A stretch of 33,944 bases of DNA from Candidatus Roizmanbacteria bacterium (GTDB lineage: Bacteria > Patescibacteriota > Microgenomatia > UBA1406 > GWC2-37-13), in assembly GCA_026395475.1 (NCBI GenBank), contig JAPLYQ010000142.1:1-33944 (forward strand), in the 5' to 3' direction. Below the pieces are notes generated by a model. It was not told the origin of the DNA and did no database searches. It saw nothing but the letters and a program-made list of their open reading frames with translations. Below, one piece after another: positions 7,971 to 16,700 of the stretch. The translations under genes and the position numbers were made by a program. The stretch's first letter is position 1. The number at the start of each line of letters is the position of its first letter.

Positions 7971-9311
7971 ATGTCAAATCCAACACCTATAACTGGGGTT
8001 AATATTTTACCAGGCCCTTCTGGCAATTCCTTTCAAACTCCTTATGGCCCACAGAAGCGAATTGAAGGCTATATTAAAGGTACGCAACAACGTAGACCTT
8101 TAGCTTTCAAACCTTTCTTCAGTGATGTTAATACAACTTGGGGCGATACAGTTAACATAGATATCGAAGCCAACAAACGTAACTTAATGGGTCAATACGT
8201 TGACCCTGATGTTGATGTATACCGTGTGCAATTACCTACAATGGGTACAAAAGAGTTTGCATTTGGCTATTCTAAAGAAGCAGTTGGTTCTCCTAACTAC
8301 AGTGAAATTTCACAACGTATGTTAGCTGAACAACCAGGAGCAGTTACTTTAGACTCTGCACGTTTCTCACGTGCTATTGCTGAAAATATGCAAACTCAGT
8401 TTTCATTAGCTTATGAGCGATTTGAAAACTTGTATGAGTTAGCTCGGGCAAATATCTTATTGTACGGTACTTGGAGTACAACTGCACAAGGTGCTAATAC
8501 AGGGCAACATCGTGCAGTTAACTGGTCTATTGATCGTGATGTTTTAGTTAACGGAAGTGCAAATAACCAAACTGCACGGGATGCTAATTATGACTCTGTA
8601 ATTGGTAAAAACGGTGATCGTATTCCTCAAGTGGATTTAACTACACTTTGGGCAAATACAACTAGTGCGGTTGGTGGTGGTGCAAGTTGGGATGGTTATG
8701 ATAACACTTCAGGCACTCCTTCAGCTATTAGTGGAGCTAACATTAAATCTGTAGTTTCTCCAGTTGCACAGTTAAATCGTATGTTAGAAATTGCTGCGTT
8801 TCGTGCTGGTACTGAAGCAATCTTTATGTCTGACGATGCCTATGCTTGGTTAGTTAAAGATGTAAATACTAACTTTTCAACTGCGGCAAACGCTTTGTAC
8901 ACAACTGTAAATGATCGCAGAATTGAGCTTGACATTATGCCTTATGTTAAACAAATTGAAGGTCTAGTATTTAGACGTATGTGGAACGCTGATGGCGTAC
9001 CTAATGTGCCTATCTATACTTACAATGGACAATACCACGACCGTATGACTGGACTTAAAGCGTCTTTCATGCCTAATGGTTATGTGTTACTTGTACCTCC
9101 TTCAAGTTACGGTTCAATTCGTTACGGTAAAATTCACCATATTAAAGCTCGATGGGCTGCACAACAGTTCTGGGTTAACATGTGGATGAACCAACGTACT
9201 GGTATTGAGCAATACGAGATTCATACTAACTTTGTGGTTTACCACACTGACCCAAACAGTATTATTGCTTGGAAAGTATGTAGTACAGCTCCAACTACTA
9301 TCTTCTATTAA
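7971..9311 (+). CDS. Major capsid protein, lambda gpE-like
   Basis: 446 aa; position, abundant-protein composition, C-terminal NQRTGIEQYEIHTNFVVYHTDPNSIIAWKV typical of E-type capsid proteins. Confidence 0.8.
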   Translation: MSNPTPITGVNILPGPSGNSFQTPYGPQKRIEGYIKGTQQRRPLAFKPFFSDVNTTWGDTVNIDIEANKRNLMGQYVDPDVDVYRVQLPTMGTKEFAFGYSKEAVGSPNYSEISQRMLAEQPGAVTLDSARFSRAIAENMQTQFSLAYERFENLYELARANILLYGTWSTTAQGANTGQHRAVNWSIDRDVLVNGSANNQTARDANYDSVIGKNGDRIPQVDLTTLWANTTSAVGGGASWDGYDNTSGTPSAISGANIKSVVSPVAQLNRMLEIAAFRAGTEAIFMSDDAYAWLVKDVNTNFSTAANALYTTVNDRRIELDIMPYVKQIEGLVFRRMWNADGVPNVPIYTYNGQYHDRMTGLKASFMPNGYVLLVPPSSYGSIRYGKIHHIKARWAAQQFWVNMWMNQRTGIEQYEIHTNFVVYHTDPNSIIAWKVCSTAPTTIFY

Positions 9312-9333
9312 TAGTAGCTGGTAAGTTAAATAT

Positions 9334-9355
9334 TCCCCGATGTAAAAGTCGGGGA
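9334..9355 (+). terminator. Terminator-like hairpin after the major capsid gene
   Basis: TCCCCGA-TGTAAAAG-TCGGGGA: perfect 7-bp stem, 8-nt loop, 23 nt after the capsid stop; only a short T stretch follows. Confidence 0.55.
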
Positions 9356-9368
9356 GTTTAAGGAGAGT

Positions 9369-10055
9369 ATGAGTAATTTTAAAATTGATACTTCAGAGTT
9401 AGAAACATTAGCTTCTTGGTTTGCAAGAGATACTAATGCAGCTAAGTATGCTCCAGATATTATAAGTTCAATTTCAAAATTTCAAAATACACTTGAAAGC
9501 AGAGTTGCAGACGTATTCACTGCTAAAGTTAAACTTAGTTCAGTTAAAATAGGTGGAAACTCAGTTATAGGTGGGAAGGGTATTAACTCTTTAAACTTTA
9601 CACTTGAGTATAAGAATAAGCCTCTTAGGTTAGATCAGTTTAAGTTTAATACAGTTACTAGTAGTGCGCTTTCCACAGCACCTCTTAGGATACCTTCTGC
9701 TGACCCGTTAGGTTTTGTAAAGTGGACACAAGGACATTACAGTAAACAAGTTAATGTTGAAGTTGTACGCGGACGTGTAAATAATGGAAAGTATAAAAAC
9801 CAAAGTCAACCTGCTTTTAGGGTTAAAAATGGTAATAGTATCCGCTTAAGAGCTAGGAAAACTGAAAATACATGGAATACTTACCCAACTAAAGGTACTT
9901 TAGGAGATAGAGCTAACACTACACTTGCTCTTTTTGGGCCTCCCCTCGCTATACAAGCAAACACAGTATTTGATAAAGATAAAACGGTAATAAAAGCATG
10001 GGCTAAAATGCAAGATGAAATTGCAACCACACTAACTAAAAGTTACTTAACATGA
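9369..10055 (+). CDS. Minor tail/head-tail protein, possibly gpZ-like
   Basis: 228 aa in the lambda FI/FII/Z/U interval; general similarity in layout only. Confidence 0.4.
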   Translation: MSNFKIDTSELETLASWFARDTNAAKYAPDIISSISKFQNTLESRVADVFTAKVKLSSVKIGGNSVIGGKGINSLNFTLEYKNKPLRLDQFKFNTVTSSALSTAPLRIPSADPLGFVKWTQGHYSKQVNVEVVRGRVNNGKYKNQSQPAFRVKNGNSIRLRARKTENTWNTYPTKGTLGDRANTTLALFGPPLAIQANTVFDKDKTVIKAWAKMQDEIATTLTKSYLT

Positions 10056-10432
10056 GTTTTTTTGAATCTGATACAGAAATACAAAAAGATTTACAAACTA
10101 TAGGAGTTGAGATAGATTTCTCTACTTACAGTATAGATTTCTATTGTGTAGATGCTTATTTTCCATTTAATTCAATTAAAGCTATTCCTGGTTTCAGTAC
10201 AGTACGTCTGCAAGATGTAAGTTCTTTTCGCTCTGTAATAGAAGAACAAGATTTTAACTTCTATGCAAGTATGCGAGATATAATTACCCATAAGTTAGCT
10301 GCTGATCTAATGTTCCGTATGACAGATACTATTAATAATTATTACTTCTTAATTATGCAGAAACCTGTACCTTCGATGGATGGTTGGGCAAGAATAGCTT
10401 GCAATTTAGTTAAAATTGAGGTATTATTATGA
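10052..10432 (+). CDS. Head-tail connector or tail completion protein
   Basis: 126 aa, translationally coupled (ATGA) to neighbours, position only. Confidence 0.35.
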   Translation: MSFFESDTEIQKDLQTIGVEIDFSTYSIDFYCVDAYFPFNSIKAIPGFSTVRLQDVSSFRSVIEEQDFNFYASMRDIITHKLAADLMFRMTDTINNYYFLIMQKPVPSMDGWARIACNLVKIEVLL

Positions 10433-10857
10433 TAGATACTGATGGACTTATTCAACTTATTATTAATGGAACTTCTCTAACTGCAAATCAAGTAGTTAGG
10501 GCAAAGGAAACAGAAGATAACCTACAAAATCAAGCCGAGATACCAATGGTTTATGTTGGGTTTGCTACAATAGATTCTATCTATCCTGAAAAACCTCTAG
10601 CTACTAGTATGTTTAATGTGCATGGAGAAGATTTAACCCAAAGTTTTGACATAACAATGGTTTGTAAGGAAACTGCTCTTGTAAATCTTTGGACTTCTGT
10701 TTACAGCAGTTTAATTGGACAAAATCCAAGTGCAGATGAACGTCCACGTACAGGATTAACTTATGTACAAGGCGGAAAAGTAGCTATAACTAATGGGAAG
10801 ATATGGCACATGGATAGGTGGAGAATAGGATTTCCAACTTTATTTTGTAAATTTTAA
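10429..10857 (+). CDS. Tail terminator-like protein (gpU position)
   Basis: 142 aa immediately upstream of the major tail protein region; position only. Confidence 0.4.
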   Translation: MIDTDGLIQLIINGTSLTANQVVRAKETEDNLQNQAEIPMVYVGFATIDSIYPEKPLATSMFNVHGEDLTQSFDITMVCKETALVNLWTSVYSSLIGQNPSADERPRTGLTYVQGGKVAITNGKIWHMDRWRIGFPTLFCKF

Positions 10858-10869
10858 CTGGAGAACATA

Positions 10870-11016
10870 ATGGCGATTGTAGTTATAGAAAATAACATAG
10901 CTACTGTTTATGATAGAGCTTCTGAGGCAGAAGCTCTTGATTTAACAGATAGTGAATTTGTAGTTGAGCCAATTAGCGAAGTAGAACTTCCTAATGAAGC
11001 TATTATAGGAGACTAA
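10870..11016 (+). CDS. Small acidic ORF missed by the ORF track (48 aa)
   Basis: MAIVVIENNIATVYDRASEAEALDLTDSEFVVEPISEVELPNEAIIGD; preceded by CTGGAGAACATA (SD GGAG), stop overlaps spacing to the next gene's ATG at 11018. Confidence 0.6.
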   Translation: MAIVVIENNIATVYDRASEAEALDLTDSEFVVEPISEVELPNEAIIGD

Positions 11017-11017
11017 T

Positions 11018-12772
11018 ATGCCACAGCCTTTTACTAAGTTTCATGAAAAGAATCAGATTGTTTACTTTGGACAACAAGCAGTTTTAGGTGTTCCTGTTAC
11101 AGATGCTTCTTTTGCTGAGATAGCTATTGCAGGTACACTTGCAGGAACTACAGGAAATACTTACGTGTTAACTTTTGGGACTACTAATACTGTAGTTGCC
11201 ACTTGTACGTTAACAGGGACTAATTTACCTGTAATAACGGCTGCAAATATTATCACAGCTTTAACGCAGTATATTTTAACAGGGGTAACTAACTATGTAG
11301 CAGGCATTGTTATCTCTGCTACTGGAACTGGAGCTTCCAAGTACCAATTCACATCTTTATCTACAAGCTCCAATGTATTAGGTATTCGTGATTTGACTGG
11401 TGCAGCAATCTCTACTACCCAAGCAGGATTAGTTGTTGCTACAGGTGTTGCTACAGGTATGACTTTATCAGGCTATACTTCAGGAGCTTTAACTCCAAAT
11501 GGTTCTCTTGCGCTTACAAGCATTGAAGGTTCTCCAACTAGAGATACACAAGCAATTACGTATATCGCTGGTGCTTTAGAAAGACGAGAGTACACTTTCC
11601 AAAAAGACGTATATATTGAACTAACCTGTGAAACTCCAATGCAAGTAATTGGGGCAAATACAATTACCAGCATTGCAACGGCTTTAACAAGTACTCATGG
11701 TATTGGTACTAGTACAGCTTTAGGTACTTTTGGTATCTTTGAAGCTTGTGGTGGCTACATAACTATCTACACAAGTGCTGTTGGTTCTATTTATCCTAAT
11801 GGTTTTATCCAAGTAGATAATACGCAACAAAGTACAACTTATTTAACAGGGGATTATCATATTTCTTCTGTAGATGATACTACTTATGATAAACTTTGGA
11901 AGTTTTATGACTTACAAGGTATGTTTGATGTAAGTGCAAGCATAGGGGATATGCCTAGCTTTAAGTTTGACTTTAAAGGAAACGTAAGCAATCCTATTAA
12001 TACTAAAGTACCTGCAATGACTCCTAACTGGGGACAGCAATACTTGAGTGTTGCTCCACCGATTCTTCCTGCAACTTTGAATTTAGCACAATTAGTACCT
12101 TTAGCTGACACTTATAACGCAGCTACGCTGTTTGCGGCTGTAACTTATACTTTACCTACAGATGCTTCTGGCTCCTCTGGAGCTAGTAATATGCTTACAA
12201 TTACTCTAAATAGTGGTACTCATGGAGTTACTCCAGGCGATATCCGTATGGTTGCTATTGGTGTGGCGGGTTCTGGTGCAGTTGCAGAAGCAGGTGTAAA
12301 TGCTAGCATTTACAATAATACTTTTGTAGCTACAGCTATTAGTACAACTGCTTTAGTTGTTAGCTTACCAAGTATACCTTCAGCTATACCAACTACAGCT
12401 AGTGTTGCCGTAGGTGCTACAGCAGCAATTCCATTTAACTTTGGTACATTATCAGCTCCTAATTTCTTGGGCTTTGACTACACTAGATACTTAACTGGAA
12501 ATTTAATTGGTTTTTCTAAGAAAGCAACTCCAGGTGATGTTACAATTTCAGTATTGCAAGATCAAGCTGGTACAACTAACTGGGATCCAGATCGTTCAGT
12601 AACTAACTTCTACGGAGCGCAAATTCGCTGGGGAACTGGAAACAACAATTATATTACTTTAATGTGGAACGCATTGCAAGTTTCTAATGTTAAAAAAGCA
12701 ACTATTGGAGAGTTTTCTGCTAGAGAAGTTACACTACGTAACACAGGTAAAAGTTTTATTATTTATTCTTAA
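11018..12772 (+). CDS. Major tail (tube) protein with inserted beta-rich domains
   Basis: 584 aa; position directly before the G/GT chaperones; C-terminal IRWGTGNNNYITLMWNALQVSNVKKATIGEFSAREVTL. Confidence 0.65.
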   Translation: MPQPFTKFHEKNQIVYFGQQAVLGVPVTDASFAEIAIAGTLAGTTGNTYVLTFGTTNTVVATCTLTGTNLPVITAANIITALTQYILTGVTNYVAGIVISATGTGASKYQFTSLSTSSNVLGIRDLTGAAISTTQAGLVVATGVATGMTLSGYTSGALTPNGSLALTSIEGSPTRDTQAITYIAGALERREYTFQKDVYIELTCETPMQVIGANTITSIATALTSTHGIGTSTALGTFGIFEACGGYITIYTSAVGSIYPNGFIQVDNTQQSTTYLTGDYHISSVDDTTYDKLWKFYDLQGMFDVSASIGDMPSFKFDFKGNVSNPINTKVPAMTPNWGQQYLSVAPPILPATLNLAQLVPLADTYNAATLFAAVTYTLPTDASGSSGASNMLTITLNSGTHGVTPGDIRMVAIGVAGSGAVAEAGVNASIYNNTFVATAISTTALVVSLPSIPSAIPTTASVAVGATAAIPFNFGTLSAPNFLGFDYTRYLTGNLIGFSKKATPGDVTISVLQDQAGTTNWDPDRSVTNFYGAQIRWGTGNNNYITLMWNALQVSNVKKATIGEFSAREVTLRNTGKSFIIYS

Positions 12773-12777
12773 CACTT

Positions 12778-12803
12778 ATGGGCTGGAAACGGCCCATTTC
12801 TTT
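12778..12803 (+). terminator. Intrinsic terminator-like hairpin after the major tail gene
   Basis: ATGGGC-TGGAAACG-GCCCAT (12778-12797), perfect 6-bp stem (7 with one wobble), followed by TTCTTT. Confidence 0.6.
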
Positions 12804-12825
12804 AACGCCACTCGAGGACAAGACT

Positions 12826-13392
12826 ATGGCAACTTTACTACAAATTAAAAGCCAAAAAGCATTTACTGAAACAAATATCACAGTTCCTAATGTTAAAACT
12901 CCTTTAACTTTAGGTTGTAAATTATATTCAAATACAGAATTAACTAAACTTCGTATTGATTATTTTGCGCTTCATGAAGATGATAAGCAAAATCGTTTAC
13001 AGGCACAGTTAGATAATTTATTTGAAACTGGAGATAAAACTTCAGACCAATTCTATACAGAAAAAGCTAGTTTAACTAAAGCTTTAGCTGAGTGCGTACT
13101 AGAGAAAGAAAAACGAGTTGCTTCTTGGTACAAACAACAAGTTACACATTTATTAAATGCAACTGTTCAGTATACAGACGATGATGGCAAGATAATTGAC
13201 ATTACTGTAGCTGATACTAGAACGGCACAACCTGTTGAATCCCTTTGGGCAGATTCGGAGGAATGTCTAGTCGTCCTCCTAGGCTTATACTTCGACTTTC
13301 CTGGTCTTGGGGATTCACTTATTAATACAATAAGTGAACAAGTATTTCGTTTAAGTAAAGAAACAAGCCCAACTGCCAAAACAAAAAACTAA
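12826..13392 (+). CDS. Tail assembly chaperone (lambda gpG-like)
   Basis: ORF track starts at 12778, but that ATG lies in the terminator stem; ATG 12826 (MATLLQIKSQKAFTETNITV) has an SD-like GAGGA upstream. Ends in an A_AAA_AAC heptamer directly before TAA. Confidence 0.75.
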   Translation: MATLLQIKSQKAFTETNITVPNVKTPLTLGCKLYSNTELTKLRIDYFALHEDDKQNRLQAQLDNLFETGDKTSDQFYTEKASLTKALAECVLEKEKRVASWYKQQVTHLLNATVQYTDDDGKIIDITVADTRTAQPVESLWADSEECLVVLLGLYFDFPGLGDSLINTISEQVFRLSKETSPTAKTKN

Positions 13393-13760
13393 TAGAAGCT
13401 GGTGAAACTCTAGGAAAGGCTATCGTTTTAGTTGCTGGTACAGAAGAAACGAGAGAAAAACGTAAAGTTGAGGATGAATACTTTACAGCCTTTCCTCACT
13501 TAGCTAATGGTAGAGATAAGATACAAAAGCAGGAAGAAGATACAACTTTTGTTATTCACCTTTGGGAAGAGCATGTTGAAATTTACTCTATGTTTGACTT
13601 ACTGCGCGATTATATAGTTGATTATAGATTGGATACACTCTTACTAGTTGAACTTGTAAAAGAAAAACAATTATCTTTAACACAGACTTTAAACGATATA
13701 CCCTACATACTTACAGGCTATTTTAATATAGTATACCCAAAAGCTACTGGAGGCAGTAAT
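12826..13760 (+). CDS. Frameshifted tail assembly chaperone (lambda gpG-T-like), -1 frameshift at 13383-13389
   Basis: After A_AAA_AAC the -1 frame is open from CTA 13389 to TAA 13758-13760 (LIEAGETLGKAIVLVAGTEETREKRKVEDEYFTAFPHLANGRDKIQKQEEDTTFVIHLWEEHVEIYSMFDLLRDYIVDYRLDTLLLVELVKEKQLSLTQTLNDIPYILTGYFNIVYPKSYWRQ); stop overlaps the tape measure ATG (TAATG). Confidence 0.85.
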
Positions 13761-16700
13761 GGCTAACAAGAATTTAGTTATTAAAATTGATGTTGATGGT
13801 AACGGAGTTACTTCAGCCTTCAAAGTAATGCAAGAAGAAGCGGGTAAAGTTAAAAAAGCAGTAGAAACAATAGGTTCAACTCAAGCTATAGAACTATTAA
13901 AGAAAAGCATTAATTCTATAGCTCCTGCCTTACAACAACAAAATAAATACTTACAAGAATTTCAAGCTAAACTTGACAAGTTAAATGCAAGTACTATGCC
14001 TGAAATTCTTAAACCTTCTTCAGCCGCTAGAAGTGCATCAGCTTATGATAAGAAGTTATCCCCTTTACTAGGACAAATTCAAGAAGCTATTGCACAACTA
14101 AATCTTTTAGATAGAAAACTTGCTAACACTATAGGGCTTAAGTTAGGTAAAGATTTTACAGGTGGAGCTAATCTTAAGCAAACTTTAATTACACAAAATG
14201 CTGGGAGTGCTTCTGGAGAACAAGCAGATGCTTGGATAGCTGCTGCTAAGAAACAGCAAGAAGACCGTTTGAAAGAGATAAGTCTTTTAAACAGAACTTT
14301 AGGTAATGCTGAAACTAAAGGCTTAGAAGAATGGAATAAGCAAAGTGTCCTTAGAGATGAAAATTTTGCTAAAAACTTACAAAAGTTTGAAGCAGAACAA
14401 ATAGCTAAACGCGCTAAACAACAACAAGAACTTGCAGCTTTTCACCAGCAAGCAAACGCTAATATAGTTGCAACTGGCATAGACCCAGCAGGATTACAAC
14501 ATCGACAAAGACAGTCTGATATTGAGGAAGCTTTTAGGCGTGCAGATGAACGTAATGCTCAAGTTGAACGTAGGCTTCAAGCTCAATCAGAAGCTAGACA
14601 AAATCGTATAATTTCTGCAAGAACTGCTCTACAAGGTACAGGACAAGATACACAACAAATTCAACTTGAAGTTGCAAGGGACAATGCAATTCGTATTGAT
14701 GGAGAGCGTAGTTATCGTGCAAGACGCGCAGAATATGCCCTACAGTCCTTCAATGCTGAGCGAAGATTAGAAGAACAACTTGCATCTATACGCACTCAAG
14801 CTGCAAGTGGAACTTTACGCGCACCACAAGCTACAACACAAAGAAATGCCGCAATGGCTTCTTATAGAGAAGCACTTGGAAATCTTCCAGATTTAAATGA
14901 ACCAATACGTCAACATCAAAGTTTATTCTTACGTGTAGGTGCGTTAACGGCTGCCTACCGTATATTAAATACAGCTATTAGCACAGTTACTTCGGGTATC
15001 ACGAGTATACCTAAAGTTGGTATTGAGCTTGATGCAGCTAGAGCAAGTTTAGAAGCTACTATGGGAAGTGTAGCTGGAGCTGAAAGTGCTTTAAAAGCTT
15101 TAAATGCCGAAGCTAATAGAACTGGCATTAACATAAGTACCCTCAGACAAAACTTTGCAGGTTTTCAAGCCTCTACAAGTTTAGCTGGAGCTTCACTTGA
15201 GTCAACTTGGGGTATGTTTACTAACTTAAATACAGTTATAACAGGATTACATCTTACAGCCGATAAAGCTAATGGTGTTTTCTTAGCTATGGCACAGATA
15301 TTTAACAAAGGCCGTGTTCAAAGTGAGGAGTTAGTTAAACAATTAGGTAACTTATTACCAGGTGCGTTTGCAAGTTTTGCTGCAAGTATGGATATACTTC
15401 CTTCTGAGCTATCCAGACGTATGAAAGCTGGTATGGTAATGGCAAATGATGTAGGTAAAAATGGTAAAACCGTTATGGAAAATTTCATACAGTTTTACAC
15501 TACTAAATTTGCTCCTGCGTTTGCGGTAGCTTCTCAAGGTGTAAATGCTAACTTTGAACGTATGGATACAAGCTTTACGCATTTAGGCGAAGCTATTTAT
15601 GCAAGGATGCAACCTAGTTTACTTTCTGTAATTAAAACTATAACTTCTGTTACTGATTCTATCACGGGGTTAGTTAATGGAACAAACCAAATGAGTGATG
15701 CGATGTCGGCTACACTTGCGGCTGCTTCTGTTGTCGCAACTACAGGTTTGGTTGGATTAGCTTTACAAATAGGTTCTACTACAGTTGTTGCTAAAGGGTT
15801 ACAAGTCGTACTTAGTTCTTTTAGTCCCTTAGCAGCAGGTATAACTTTGGTAGCTACTGCATTTGGTCTTATAGCTACTAAAGCTATGGAAGCTAGTAAA
15901 AATGTAAGTGCAGTTGGAGCTGCATATGAAGCGCAAAAAGCAGCCGAAGATAAGATACGTGCTGAAGCAGAAGCTAGGAAGACTCCTACAACTTTAGACG
16001 TTGCTTTGGAGAACGACCCTGCATACGCAACTTACAACAAGCAACTAAACGACCTTAAAAAACAACGAAACAACTCTACAGAAAAAGTTAAAAGTTATTC
16101 TCAAAGTAATCCTTTACTTGAGTCTGCTAAATTACTTCCTGAATTTTTACTAAATAGAGCTGAGAATGTATCAAATAAATTTGGAGAACCTGCTGCCAAC
16201 TTTATTACAGGAATTGGTAATTTAACTATACCTTCCATGAAACAAAAGCATCTAAAAGAACTTGCTGATAATGATAAAGACTTAGAAGTTAAAATAACAG
16301 CCGACCGTGATAAAGCGGCAAAGAGAGTTGCAGAAGAATTTGCAGAAACTGAAAAAGAACGTAAAAAAACTTTAGATACGCAACAACAAGCTGCTTTAGA
16401 TGAAGCAAACTTAATCTTAAAAAAGACAGAAGTATTAGAAGCTCCTCCTAAAAGTGCTGAAGAAGCTAGACTAAAAGCTATTGCAAAATATGCTAAAGAT
16501 TGGAAAGATGAACTTAAAGCGGCTAAAGAAAAAGTAGCTTTACATAAGGAATTTGAAGCACGTAAAGCTAAGGCTACGGCAGAAGGGATTCCTTTTGGAG
16601 AAAAATGGAATGAACTTCCTGAAACACACCAAGCTAATCTACAAACAATAGCTAATATTGAGCAAGGTAGACAACCTTTTATTGATTCTAAAGTTAAGGA

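Noticed and set aside
12778-12825. N-terminal extension MGWKRPISLTPLEDKT of gene G
   Set aside because: The start codon sits in a terminator-like stem and a better start with SD exists at 12826.
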